Assembly: GCF_000714545.1 (NCBI RefSeq)
Contig: NZ_AUNB01000001.1
Span: forward strand, 310,001 to 374,000
Source of the DNA: Thioclava indica
GTDB lineage: Bacteria; Pseudomonadota; Alphaproteobacteria; Rhodobacterales; Rhodobacteraceae
DNA: 64,000 nucleotides
Reading direction: 5' to 3'
Shown here: in pieces, positions 1-8,272 of the stretch
How positions within the stretch are numbered: position 1 is the first letter of the stretch
Layout of the letters: every line of letters begins with the position of its first letter
Notes under the pieces: generated by a model
What the model was told of the DNA's origin: nothing
What the model saw: only the letters and a program-made list of their open reading frames with translations
Database searches by the model: none
Program-made: the position numbers and the translations under genes

Positions 1-1
1 T

Positions 2-520
2 CTGGTGCTCTCTGGCGTGAACCGGGGCAATAATTCGGCCGATAATGCCCTGTATTCCGGCACGTTAGGCGGCGCGATGGAGGCCGCCTTGCAAGGCGTG
101 CCCGCGATTGCGCTGTCGCAATTTCTGGGCCCGCTGGTGTTTGACGCCCCCGACATGTTCGAAGCCGCACGCGTGCATGGCGCGGCGCTGGTGCGCAGGC
201 TGTGGGAGAATGGCGTCTGGGACGATGGCGATTACCGCGTGTTTTACAACGTGAACTTTCCGCCCGTGCTGGCCGCTGACGTCAAGGGCCACAAGGTCGT
301 CGCGCAGGGCTTTCGCAAGGATTGCTATTTCGGCGTCGAACCCCATCACGCGCCCTCGGGGCGTCGGTTCCTTTGGGTCAAGGGTGGCCCGCAACACACC
401 CCCACCGCGCCGGGCACCGATGCGGCAGTCAATCTGGACGGCTATATCTCGGTCACGCCGATGCGCGCCGATCTGACCGCCCATGACGTGCTGAGCGATC
501 TTGAGGCACGTCTGGGATGA
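2..520 (+). CDS. surE: 5'/3'-nucleotidase SurE (C-terminal part)
   Basis: The reading frame is open from the left edge, so the N-terminal part of the gene lies outside the window; about 172 codons remain. SurE is a metal-dependent nucleoside monophosphatase of the stationary-phase survival family. The SurE active-site loop is visible near the edge as [18 protein letters not shown], which carries the conserved metal-binding Asn, followed by [16 protein letters not shown]. The C-terminus [15 protein letters not shown] is the usual SurE ending. The stop overlaps the pcm start by 4 bp (ATGA). surE-pcm-nlpD is a widely conserved stationary-phase and repair operon, which supports the call strongly. 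Confidence 0.95.
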   Translation: MVLSGVNRGNNSADNALYSGTLGGAMEAALQGVPAIALSQFLGPLVFDAPDMFEAARVHGAALVRRLWENGVWDDGDYRVFYNVNFPPVLAADVKGHKVVAQGFRKDCYFGVEPHHAPSGRRFLWVKGGPQHTPTAPGTDAAVNLDGYISVTPMRADLTAHDVLSDLEARLG

Positions 521-1173
521 GCAAAGAGGCGCAAGAGAATCTCGCCGAGCGCAAGATGCGGTTTCTCTTTGCGCTGCGCTCCAAGGGCGTCACCGATGCG
601 CGCACGTTGAACGCGATGGAGGCCATCGACCGGGGCCGCTTTGTACGCGGCTTGTTTTCTGAACGCGCCTACGAGGACATGCCGCTGCCGATTGCCTGCG
701 GGCAAACGATCAGCCAGCCCTCGGTTGTGGGGCTGATGACGCAGGCGCTGAAAGTCGGGTCGCGCGATACCGTTTTGGAAATCGGCACCGGGTCGGGCTA
801 TCAGGCCGCCGTGCTGAGCCAACTTGCGCGGCGCGTCTACACGGTGGATCGCCATCGCCGCCTCGCGCGCGATTCCGAGGCGCTGTTTGCTGCGCTCTCG
901 ATCCCCAATATCGTGACGATTGCGGGCGATGGCTCGCGCGGGTTACCCGATCAGGCCCCCTTCGATAGAATACTCGTGACCGCCGCCGCCGAAGACCCGC
1001 CCGGCCCCCTATTGGCGCAGCTCAAGATCGGCGGTATCATGGTTTTGCCCGTGGGTCAGTCTGACACGGTGCAAAGCCTGATCCGGGTGCAGCGCCTTGA
1101 GAGCGGGTTTGACTACGAAGAATTGCGCCCGGTGCGCTTTGTTCCTTTGGTAGAAGGCATGGCGAGTGATTGA
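517..1173 (+). CDS. pcm: Protein-L-isoaspartate O-methyltransferase
   Basis: A 218-aa cytoplasmic repair enzyme that methylates L-isoaspartyl residues in aged proteins using S-adenosylmethionine. The family signature around residues 58-70 ([14 protein letters not shown]) and the AdoMet-binding loop [10 protein letters not shown] (residues 88-97) are both present. A C-terminal strand with LPVGQ and VRFVPLVEG is typical. The length matches the family (about 210-220 aa). The start is the ATG that overlaps the surE stop, so the two are translationally coupled. The downstream lipoprotein gene follows after about 60 bp, consistent with one operon. Confidence 0.96.
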   Translation: MSKEAQENLAERKMRFLFALRSKGVTDARTLNAMEAIDRGRFVRGLFSERAYEDMPLPIACGQTISQPSVVGLMTQALKVGSRDTVLEIGTGSGYQAAVLSQLARRVYTVDRHRRLARDSEALFAALSIPNIVTIAGDGSRGLPDQAPFDRILVTAAAEDPPGPLLAQLKIGGIMVLPVGQSDTVQSLIRVQRLESGFDYEELRPVRFVPLVEGMASD

Positions 1174-1235
1174 CGGGCAGGAAGATAGATATGAAAAGGG
1201 CCCCCAGAGGCCCGGCAAACAGTGAGGACGAGCGG

Positions 1236-2441
1236 ATGTCATTGAAAAACTCCCGGCTGCGGCTGATCCTTGTGGCAGGTGTTGCGGCAGGCACGCTGGC
1301 GGCGTGCGATCAGCAAGGCTTCGATATGGACCTGCGCCGCTTTGGGTCGGGAGGGCTGGACACCACCGACGCCGCCCGTCAGGCCGTGCAGGATCGTCCG
1401 CGCCCCGACAGCCGCGGCATCATCACCTATCCCAATTATCAGGTAGTCGTGGCCAATCGCGGCGACACAGTGACCTCGGTTGCCCAGCGTATCGGCACCG
1501 ATCCCGGCGCGCTGGCACGCTATAACGCGGTGGCCCCCAATGCGGTGCTGAACGCGGGCGAAGTTCTGGCGCTGCCCAGCAAGGTCGCCGGCGGCAATAC
1601 GGCCGATGGCGCAACCGGCGTGGGCACCAATCCCAGCGCACTGACTGCCGAGACGATTGACATCACCTCGCTGGCCTCTAACGCGATCGACAAATCGCAA
1701 ACCGGTCAAAACGCGCGCCCCGCTGCGCCCGCACCCGTGACCGCCACAAGCCCCGAGCCGACCCGCCACAAGGTCGCGCGCGGCGAGACCGCCTACTCAA
1801 TCGCGCGCTATTACAACGTGCCGGTCAAGGCGCTGGCACAATGGAACGGGCTGCCCAATGATCTTAGCGTGCGCGAGGGTCAGGTTCTGCTGATCCCGGT
1901 CGCCTCAAGCCGCCAGCCGGCCAAGGTGGAAACCGCAAGCACGACCACCGTTCCCGGCACTGGCTCACCCACTCCGGTTCCGCCCTCGGCCGCAGAACCG
2001 TTGCCCAAGACCGTGCCGCCCAAAGCCTCGGCCCCGGTAGATAAATCCAGCGTCCCCGATATGAGCAAAGAGCGCACGGCCGCCTCGAGCAGTACCAAGA
2101 TGACGATGCCGGTGTCAGGTGCGATCATTCGCCCGTTCAAGAAGGGCAAAAATGACGGGATCGATATTTCCGCAAGCCCCGGCACGGCTGTCAAAGCCGC
2201 CGAGGCAGGCACCGTTCTGCTAATCTCGCAAGACACTGATGACGTGTCGTTCCTCGCGCTCAAACATGCCGACAACCTTGTCACGGTCTATTACAACGTG
2301 ACCGGCCTGAGCGTGAAAAAAGGCGCAAGCGTCAAGCGTGGCCAGACAATCGCCAAGGTCGCGCCGGGCGATCCGGGCTATCTGCATTTCGAGGTGCGCA
2401 AGGGGATCGAGTCTATCGACCCGATGCCGTATCTGAACTGA
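1236..2441 (+). CDS. NlpD-like LysM/LytM lipoprotein (degenerate M23 domain)
   Basis: A 401-aa predicted envelope lipoprotein. The ATG at 1236 is chosen because it gives a clean lipoprotein signal peptide ending in the lipobox LAAC (Cys near residue 24), and GAGG lies just upstream. Two LysM peptidoglycan-binding repeats follow (about residues 69-113 and 177-222), then a Pro/Ala/Thr-rich linker and a C-terminal LytM/M23 domain (about 289-401). The zinc site looks broken: the usual H-x-GIDI is NDGIDI and the HxH motif is YLHFEVR, with Tyr replacing the first His. As in E. coli NlpD, it is therefore probably an activator of an amidase and not a peptidase. In-frame ATG 1191 is an alternative start but would bury the signal peptide. 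Confidence 0.9.
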   Translation: MSLKNSRLRLILVAGVAAGTLAACDQQGFDMDLRRFGSGGLDTTDAARQAVQDRPRPDSRGIITYPNYQVVVANRGDTVTSVAQRIGTDPGALARYNAVAPNAVLNAGEVLALPSKVAGGNTADGATGVGTNPSALTAETIDITSLASNAIDKSQTGQNARPAAPAPVTATSPEPTRHKVARGETAYSIARYYNVPVKALAQWNGLPNDLSVREGQVLLIPVASSRQPAKVETASTTTVPGTGSPTPVPPSAAEPLPKTVPPKASAPVDKSSVPDMSKERTAASSSTKMTMPVSGAIIRPFKKGKNDGIDISASPGTAVKAAEAGTVLLISQDTDDVSFLALKHADNLVTVYYNVTGLSVKKGASVKRGQTIAKVAPGDPGYLHFEVRKGIESIDPMPYLN

Positions 2442-2446
2442 CGGAA

Positions 2447-2518
2447 GGGGGCGCTGCCCCCAACTGACAAAGCACAGGGCTTTGTCAGCCTCCCCCGGAG
2501 TATTTCGGGCTAGATGAA
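2447..2518. repeat. Extragenic palindromic element, copy 1
   Basis: A compact block between two genes contains a GGGGGC/GCCCCC stem (2447-2461), a perfect 10-bp stem CTGACAAAGC/GCTTTGTCAG (2464-2488) and the box CCCCCGGAGTATTT followed by AGATGAA. A related block lies at 53232-53285. From general familiarity, elements of this look recur between genes in Roseobacter-group genomes; they may also end transcription of the upstream operon. Confidence 0.6.
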
Positions 2519-2550
2519 AAAGCCGCGTGCGATCAATGCGCGGCTTTTTT
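2517..2550. terminator. Bidirectional intrinsic terminator
   Basis: The stem AAAAAGCCGCG (2517-2527) pairs with CGCGGCTTTTTT (2539-2550) around an 11-nt loop. Poly-A on the left and poly-T on the right let it work on both strands. The stop codon of the minus-strand DUF808 gene lies in the loop, so this is a shared terminator for convergent genes. Confidence 0.85.
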
Positions 2551-3504
2551 CTTGCCAGTGAACAAGCGGTAAAGCGGTTGGATCGCACGCGTCACGACCG
2601 GGATCAGCACCAGCCCGTAGGCCAGCCCGAAGATACCATCGAAAAACGCGGTGACGGCCCAAGCGACGAAGCCTGCGGCCGTGCCAACGGCGTGGGCGGC
2701 GGCCTCGGCCTGATGGTGAATCCAGTCGTAGGGCGCGTGCCAGCCGAGTTCAGCCAGCCCGTGCAGCACGATATTGCCGCCCACCCAGATCATCGCCGCC
2801 GTGCCCACCGTCATCAGCAGTTTCATCAGCCACGGCATCAGCTTGACGATGCCATGCCCCAACGCGCGGGTGGGCGCGAGCTTGCCGTTTTTGCGCAGCC
2901 ATAGCCCCGCATCATCGGCCTTCACGATCAGCGCAACACTCCCATAAACCACCACCGTCACACCGATCCCGATGATCGCGAGGGCCAGTGCCTCCATCCA
3001 GATGTTTTGCGCAGGCGGAAGCGCGGCCAGCCCGATTGTCATGATCTCTGCGGACAGGATGAAATCAGTTTTTACAGCCGCTTTGACGCGAGATTCTTCA
3101 AGGTGATCGGCAGTTTGCGCCGCGATATGCCCCTCGGCGTCGGGCACATGCGGTTTGAACAGATGGTAGACCTTCTCCGCGCCCTCGAAGCACAGGTAAG
3201 ATCCGCCCAGCATCAACAGCGGCGTGATCGTCCAAGGCGCGAAGGACGACAGCAACAGCGCCGCTGGCAACAGGAACACCAGCTTGTTCTTGATTGAGCC
3301 AAGCGCGATTTTCCCTACGATGGGCAGCTCGCGCGCGGGCTCGAACCCGTGGACATATTTCGGCGTCACAGCAGCGTCGTCAATCAGCGCGCCCGCCGCC
3401 TTGCCCCCCGCCTGAACCGCCTGCCCCGCCGCATCGTCAATCGAGGTCGCCGCGATCTTGGCAATCCCCGCCACATCGTCGAGCAACGCCAGCAAACCAC
3501 TCAT
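2533..3504 (-). CDS. DUF808 family inner-membrane protein (YedI-like)
   Basis: A 323-aa predicted polytopic membrane protein. The N-terminus MSGLLALLDDVAGIAKIAA, the block AAVTPKYVHGFEPARELPIV and the motif LGGSYLCFEGAEKVYH are hallmarks of the DUF808/YedI family. About five or six hydrophobic segments follow, including one near LVFLLPAALLL and several in the C-terminal half. The molecular function of the family is not established. It is transcribed toward the nlpD-like gene and ends inside a shared terminator. Length matches the family (about 300-330 aa). No operon partner is visible on its strand. Confidence 0.9.
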   Translation of the reverse strand: MSGLLALLDDVAGIAKIAATSIDDAAGQAVQAGGKAAGALIDDAAVTPKYVHGFEPARELPIVGKIALGSIKNKLVFLLPAALLLSSFAPWTITPLLMLGGSYLCFEGAEKVYHLFKPHVPDAEGHIAAQTADHLEESRVKAAVKTDFILSAEIMTIGLAALPPAQNIWMEALALAIIGIGVTVVVYGSVALIVKADDAGLWLRKNGKLAPTRALGHGIVKLMPWLMKLLMTVGTAAMIWVGGNIVLHGLAELGWHAPYDWIHHQAEAAAHAVGTAAGFVAWAVTAFFDGIFGLAYGLVLIPVVTRAIQPLYRLFTGKKKAAH

Positions 3505-3644
3505 AAACGCATCCTTTTCACACCGTCTTGCGCGCTAGGGTATGGGCCGCACGGGGCGGGCGCAAGGGCGCGGGAGATGCTGTGTGTTGCCATGACACCT
3601 GCGCGCGGTCATAGTTAGCGGATTGGGTCAGGTGATTGCGCGGC

Positions 3645-5162
3645 ATGGATAAAATTACGGATGAAGAGAGCCTGGAGAAGTGGCTTGAGACGCGGCCCGA
3701 AGAGACACGGCGGCGCGATGCGGTGACGATTGCATATCGGGCAGCCGCGCGGGTGATGCCAATGTGGGTCAGCGCATTGAATGACGTATTTGCGCGCGAA
3801 AGTAATTTGACAGGCTCGCCGATTTTCTGGTCTGTTCTGACCTCGGGGGTCTATATAATCCATCCAACCCCCGAGGTCAGGCACTCCGCCGCCCGCTCCG
3901 CCCGCTCCACCTTCTCCACCCTCTCCGAGGGCAAATCTGCCGCCCTCTCCGCAGCCGTCTCCGCAGCCGTCTCTGCTGCCCTCTCCGCCGGCAACTACGA
4001 CTCCGCGGCCCTCTCCCCCAACTCCGCCGCGGCCCTCTCCGCCAACTCCGCCGCGGCCCTCTCCGCCAACTCCGCCGCCCGCTCCGCCAACTTCGCCGCC
4101 CGCTCCGGCTCCACCGCCGTATGGCAGCAAATCGAACAGGATTGCTCGGCTCTCTTGGCGGGGCAGGAAATGGCGCAGGCCCCGCTTTGGTCGAATGGAA
4201 CACCAGAGTGGATAGCCGGTCTTCTCTCCGAAACCCGCGCATGGATGGCGCGCACGCCGGGTCATGATTTCTGGCTGCGTTGGTATGAGGCGGCGCTGGC
4301 GGGACAGCCGTTGACGGGCGATTGGCAGAGCCATTGGGCGTTACTGCGCGACATCGCGCTGATCCCCGATGCGGATTGGGAACGCGGGGCCGAGCATGTG
4401 GCCGGGTTGATTGCGGTGAAAGAACTCGCGATCCTTGGCAACCGTCCGCTTGGCGAGGATAACATCGAAGAAGGTGACGACGGCGTTTGGCACAAGGTGG
4501 CCGCGCCGTCCGTCGATGCAGATATTCTGCGCGATAGCACCGAACGCGTTTTGGACGTGATTGCAGAGATCGAAGCGCAGATTGCGTCAGGACGCGGCAA
4601 TCTTTTCTCGGCGCTCGAAACGGATCTTTCGCGGCTGAAAGATAGGATAGCGCGCTATCCTGATCGCGCCCTGCGCCTGCATGATACGTTTCTGATCGTG
4701 CAATCGCATATCGCGCGCGACCTTCAGAGCGGAGAGCTGCCCGAAGACGCGCTGGTACATGATCTTTCGACCGAGCTTGGGATCGCCGCGCTGGATTTGC
4801 GCAACGCCGATCCGAAAGCGCGTGAGGTGATCAAGGCGCGGATGGTTCATCGGGTCCAAGAGCTAGACGACGAACAAAAGCACGCGTTCAAGGTGATTTC
4901 CGAGGAGGGAGCAAAGCGGGCCGATGCCGAGCTGGGCGCGGAGCTGATCGAGGATGCGGAGGTGATCACAGAAGGCACGGCGTCCGCCGATGAATTGCGC
5001 GCCGCCGCGTGGCGTCAAACGGGGCGGTTGGCTAGAATTTTCAGTTCTTCGAAGCAAATGGCGAAAGATGTTGGTGAGGCGTTGGATTGGCTTGGCAGCA
5101 AAACGGGTGGTGTTGGCGCAGCTTATTTCATCGTAAAGCTGTTCTTGTGGATTTTGACATAA
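3645..5162 (+). CDS. Protein with in-frame Ala/Ser repeat tract, function unknown
   Basis: A 505-aa protein that I cannot assign a function. The ATG at 3645 starts MDKITDEESLEKWLETRPEE; an upstream in-frame start at 3636 is possible. The N-terminal 70 residues contain the motif KWLETRPEE...AYRAAARVMP. Residues about 80-160 are a low-complexity Ala/Ser tract, including two exact 24-bp DNA copies (4020-4043, 4044-4067; NSAAALSA) and shorter variants to about 4105. A charged, probably helical middle region follows. The C-terminus (GVGAAYFIVKLFLWIL) could be a membrane helix. I recall Rhodobacteraceae proteins with a similar N-terminus ahead of long Ala-rich repeats, but this is unverified. It stands alone between DUF808 and gatB. 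Confidence 0.75.
   Translation: MDKITDEESLEKWLETRPEETRRRDAVTIAYRAAARVMPMWVSALNDVFARESNLTGSPIFWSVLTSGVYIIHPTPEVRHSAARSARSTFSTLSEGKSAALSAAVSAAVSAALSAGNYDSAALSPNSAAALSANSAAALSANSAARSANFAARSGSTAVWQQIEQDCSALLAGQEMAQAPLWSNGTPEWIAGLLSETRAWMARTPGHDFWLRWYEAALAGQPLTGDWQSHWALLRDIALIPDADWERGAEHVAGLIAVKELAILGNRPLGEDNIEEGDDGVWHKVAAPSVDADILRDSTERVLDVIAEIEAQIASGRGNLFSALETDLSRLKDRIARYPDRALRLHDTFLIVQSHIARDLQSGELPEDALVHDLSTELGIAALDLRNADPKAREVIKARMVHRVQELDDEQKHAFKVISEEGAKRADAELGAELIEDAEVITEGTASADELRAAAWRQTGRLARIFSSSKQMAKDVGEALDWLGSKTGGVGAAYFIVKLFLWILT
4020..4105 (+). repeat. 24-bp in-frame tandem repeat (Ala/Ser)
   Basis: Two identical 24-bp units at 4020-4043 and 4044-4067 are followed by 21-bp variants from 4068, all in frame with the host gene. 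Looser Ala/Ser repeats of the same pyrimidine-rich composition extend upstream to about 3880. The opposite strand therefore reads as Gly/Arg-rich frames, which are artefacts. Repeat-number change by multiples of 3 would alter only the length of the tract. Confidence 0.9.
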
Positions 5163-5198
5163 GTGACTGCCGGTAGCCCTGCCCCCGGTTTCAAAACG

Positions 5199-5226
5199 AA
5201 AAAGAGCGCCCGCAGGCGCCCTCTCC
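5199..5226 (-). terminator. Intrinsic terminator of gatB
   Basis: On the minus strand a GC-rich stem (AGAGGGCGCC...GGCGCTCT, 4-nt loop, small bulge) is followed by TTTTT. It lies just beyond the gatB stop. Confidence 0.75.
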
Positions 5227-5244
5227 CTTAACTCTGTCTCGCCC

Positions 5245-6762
5245 TCACAACCCCAATTTCTGCGCCACGATCTCGTTGACCGCTTTGGGGTTGGCTTTGC
5301 CGCCCGAGGCTTTGATGACTTGCCCCACGAACCAGCCCGCGAGTTTCGGGTTGGCGCGGGCTTTTTCGACCTGATCGGGGTTGGCGGCGATTACGGCGTC
5401 CACGGCGGCCTCGATTGCGCCGGTGTCGGTGACCTGGATCATGCCGCGATCTTCGACGATCTTTTCAGGATCGCCGCCTTCGGTATAGACGATCTCGAAC
5501 AGCTCTTTGGCGATTTTGCCCGAGATTTTGTCGGATTTGATCAGCTTGATGATCGCGCCAAGCTGGACGGGCGAAACCGGGCTGGCGGTGATCTCGGCGT
5601 CGTCCTTTTTCAAGCGGCCGAACAGCTCGTTGATGACCCAGTTCGCGGCCAGCTTGCCATCGCCGGCTTGCGCGACCACGGCCTCAAAGTAATTGGCGTT
5701 CTCGACATCGGCGGTCAGCACCGAGGCGTCATATTCCGACAGCGCGAAATCCTTGACGAAGCGGGCTTTTTTGCCGTCGGGCAGTTCGGGCATGGAGGCT
5801 GCGATATCATCTACCCACGCCTGTTCGATCTCCAGCGGCAGCAGATCGGGACACGGGAAGTAGCGGTAATCATGCGCCTCTTCCTTGCTCCGCATCGAGC
5901 GCGTCTCGCCCTTGTCGGGATCATAGAGGCGCGTTTCCTGCAGGATCGTGCCGCCATCTTCGACAATGGCGATCTGGCGGCGGGCCTCATATTCAATGGC
6001 GGCCTGGATAAAGCGCATCGAGTTCATGTTCTTGATTTCGCAACGCGTGCCCAGATGCGAAAAGTCCTGCGTTTCCTGATACTTCTCATAAGCGCCGGGC
6101 TTGCAGATCGAGACGTTCACATCGGCGCGCAGGTTGCCGTTTTGCATGTTGCCATCGCAGGTGCCCAGATACCGCAGGATCTGGCGCAGCTTGGAGACAT
6201 AGGCGGCGGCCTCTTCGGGGCCACGAATGTCGGGGCGCGACACGATTTCCATCAGCGCCACACCGGTGCGGTTAAGATCAACGAAGGACATCTGCGGGTC
6301 CATATCGTGAATCGATTTGCCCGCGTCTTGTTCCAGATGGATACGCTCCACGCGCACGCGGCGCGCAACGCCCGGCCCCATATCGACGATGATTTCGCCC
6401 TCGCCCACGATGGGATGGTAAAGCTGGCTGATCTGATAGCCCTGCGGCAGATCGGGATAGAAATAATTCTTGCGGTCAAAGGCCGAACGCAGGTTGATCT
6501 CGGCCTTGAGGCCCAGCCCCGTGCGCACCGCTTGCGCCACGCAAAACTCGTTGATCACGGGCAGCATACCGGGCATCGCGGCATCCACAAAAGCCACGTT
6601 TGAATTGGGCTCAGCGCCGAAAGTGGTCGAAGCGCCCGAGAACAGTTTTGCATTCGAGGCGACCTGCGCGTGCACCTCAAGCCCGATGACCAATTCCCAA
6701 TCCGATTTGGCTCCGGCAATGACCTTGGGCTGGGGCGAGGTGAATTCGAGATGATCGAGCAT
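5245..6762 (-). CDS. gatB: Asp-tRNA(Asn)/Glu-tRNA(Gln) amidotransferase subunit B
   Basis: The 505-aa GatB subunit of the GatCAB transamidosome, which recognises misacylated tRNA and phosphorylates Glu-tRNA(Gln) or Asp-tRNA(Asn) before amidation. The signature [13 protein letters not shown] opens the catalytic domain, followed by [15 protein letters not shown] and the family motif [14 protein letters not shown]. The helical and YqeY-like tail domains end in [16 protein letters not shown]. The start at 6762 gives the usual length (about 500 aa); a longer frame upstream is non-conserved and Arg-rich. The gene is monocistronic here; gatA and gatC are not in the window. Its Shine-Dalgarno lies inside a hairpin (see 6771-6806). 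Confidence 0.97.
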   Translation of the reverse strand: MLDHLEFTSPQPKVIAGAKSDWELVIGLEVHAQVASNAKLFSGASTTFGAEPNSNVAFVDAAMPGMLPVINEFCVAQAVRTGLGLKAEINLRSAFDRKNYFYPDLPQGYQISQLYHPIVGEGEIIVDMGPGVARRVRVERIHLEQDAGKSIHDMDPQMSFVDLNRTGVALMEIVSRPDIRGPEEAAAYVSKLRQILRYLGTCDGNMQNGNLRADVNVSICKPGAYEKYQETQDFSHLGTRCEIKNMNSMRFIQAAIEYEARRQIAIVEDGGTILQETRLYDPDKGETRSMRSKEEAHDYRYFPCPDLLPLEIEQAWVDDIAASMPELPDGKKARFVKDFALSEYDASVLTADVENANYFEAVVAQAGDGKLAANWVINELFGRLKKDDAEITASPVSPVQLGAIIKLIKSDKISGKIAKELFEIVYTEGGDPEKIVEDRGMIQVTDTGAIEAAVDAVIAANPDQVEKARANPKLAGWFVGQVIKASGGKANPKAVNEIVAQKLGL

Positions 6763-6770
6763 GTCCGCAT

Positions 6771-6806
6771 CCTGTCTGAAAGGCGTCTTGCGCCTTCTAG
6801 GACAGG
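6771..6806 (-). promoter_or_regulatory. Hairpin covering the gatB ribosome-binding site
   Basis: CCTGTC (6771-6776) pairs with GACAGG (6801-6806), and AAGGCG (6780-6785) pairs with CGCCTT (6791-6796), giving a two-part stem with a 5-nt loop in the gatB leader. On the minus strand the Shine-Dalgarno ACAGGA (6775-6770), 7 nt from the ATG, is largely within the stem. This could limit gatB translation; it is a prediction only. Confidence 0.5.
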
Positions 6807-7023
6807 GGCGGCGCGGGGGCAAGAGGGCGCCCGCACCAAGTGTCTGGGCAACGCGCACTCCACTAGATTTAGTCGCATCCGATCCGCCGCGGCGCGGCAA
6901 CACGGAGTCGTGACCTTTTGTAACCTTTCGCCCCCTTTGCGCGGGCCGAATTTGCGTCATGATATCGCTAACAGGGCGCGCCCCGCCGGGTCACGCGTCC
7001 TGCTGCGCTGCGCAGAACCAGAA

Positions 7024-7044
7024 CTGACCGAAAATATAGGTCAG
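7024..7044 (+). promoter_or_regulatory. Inverted repeat upstream of the sugar ABC operon
   Basis: A perfect 6-bp inverted repeat CTGACC/GGTCAG with an AT-rich 9-nt spacer sits about 40 bp before the binding-protein start. It could be an operator or part of the leader. The rest of 6763-7081 holds the gatB leader hairpin and no convincing gene. Confidence 0.35.
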
Positions 7045-7081
7045 GCAGAGGAGGAGATGACCCGGTTTCTGGAGGAATTTC

Positions 7082-8266
7082 ATGACCAAACGCACCCATA
7101 TTTCGCCGGCTTCGGCGCTGATCCGGCTTGCAGGCACCAGCGCAATCGCGCTTGGGCTGTGTGGCATGGCCGCGCAAGCCGAAGGCGTTAGCGCATCCGA
7201 TTTCGGGGCCGATTTCGCGGCGATGGCCAAGCTCAAGGACGTTACCGCAAAGGGCAAGGGCAAGATCGGCGTTTTGCTGCCCGACACGGCCAGCTCGGCG
7301 CGCTACACCTCGTTTGACGAGCCCTATCTGAAGAAAGCCTTCGAGATGGCGGACCTGTCGAGCGATGATCTGATCATCTCGAACGCGCAAGGGTCCGAGG
7401 CCGACCAGCTCACCCAAGCGCAGACCGATATCTCGCAAGGCGCGACTGTTTTGCTGCTGGATCCGATCTCGTCGGGGGGCGGCGCTGCGGTTGAGCAATA
7501 CGCCAAGGAACGTGGCGTGGCGGTGATCGACTATGATCGTCTGACGGTGGGCGGCTCGCGCGATTACTATATCAGCTTTGACAACGTCTCGGTGGGCAAG
7601 CTGATCGGTCAGGGCATGGAAGAATGTCTGGCCGATTGGAAGATCGCCAACCCCGATATCCTCGTGATGGCAGGCTCGCCCGATGACAATAACGCCACGC
7701 TGTTCAAGCAGGGCTATATGGACGTGCTCAAGCCGAAATTCGACGATGGCACCTATAAAAACGCGGGCGAGCCTGCGGGCACCTGGGATCCGTCGGTCGC
7801 GCGCACCACGTTTGAGCAGCAATTCACCGCGCATGAGAATATTAACGCGGTGGTGACGCCCAATGACGACAACGCAAACGCGGTGATTTCGTATCTCAAG
7901 ACGCTGAAAGTACCGCCGAAAAGCTTCCCCACCACCGGGCAGGACGCGACCGTGACGGGGCTGCAAAACATCCTCACGGGCTATCAATGCGGCACCGTTT
8001 ACAAGCCGATCTATCTTGAGGCACAGGCTGCCGCTGCCCTCGCACTGTATCTGCGCGCAGGCGAGACCCCGCCTGCAAGCCTGATCAATGGCAAGACAAT
8101 GGATAGCGCGCAAAACAAAGAGGTGCCCTCGATCCTGATGGTGCCGATCTGGGTGACTGCGAAAAATCTTGCCGACACCGTGGTCAAGGACAACTTCGTC
8201 GATGTCGCCAAGCTGTGCACCGGTGGCGCTGCGGATGCGTGCAAAGCTGCTGGCATCGGGAACTGA
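7082..8266 (+). CDS. Sugar ABC transporter periplasmic binding protein (XylF-like)
   Basis: A 394-aa secreted solute-binding protein. An N-terminal signal peptide ends near AAQAEG. The mature protein is a periplasmic-binding-protein type 1 fold of the ribose/xylose group: KIGVLLPDTASSARY opens the first domain, and SNAQGSEADQLTQAQ, VAVIDYDRLTVG and YYISFDNVSVGKLIG closely resemble xylose-binding XylF-type proteins. A good ribosome-binding site (GGAGG) precedes the ATG. The gene lies 6 bp upstream of the fused ATPase-permease, so the two form a minimal importer. The substrate is probably a pentose or related monosaccharide, but the sequence alone does not prove which. Confidence 0.9.
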   Translation: MTKRTHISPASALIRLAGTSAIALGLCGMAAQAEGVSASDFGADFAAMAKLKDVTAKGKGKIGVLLPDTASSARYTSFDEPYLKKAFEMADLSSDDLIISNAQGSEADQLTQAQTDISQGATVLLLDPISSGGGAAVEQYAKERGVAVIDYDRLTVGGSRDYYISFDNVSVGKLIGQGMEECLADWKIANPDILVMAGSPDDNNATLFKQGYMDVLKPKFDDGTYKNAGEPAGTWDPSVARTTFEQQFTAHENINAVVTPNDDNANAVISYLKTLKVPPKSFPTTGQDATVTGLQNILTGYQCGTVYKPIYLEAQAAAALALYLRAGETPPASLINGKTMDSAQNKEVPSILMVPIWVTAKNLADTVVKDNFVDVAKLCTGGAADACKAAGIGN

Positions 8267-8272
8267 TAACCG

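Noticed and set aside
3615-4334. Gly/Arg-rich minus-strand frames
   Set aside because: They are the antisense of the in-frame Ala/Ser repeat and have no ribosome-binding site or family features.
5320-6603. Long plus-strand frame opposite gatB
   Set aside because: Clear shadow of gatB caused by GC-rich third positions.
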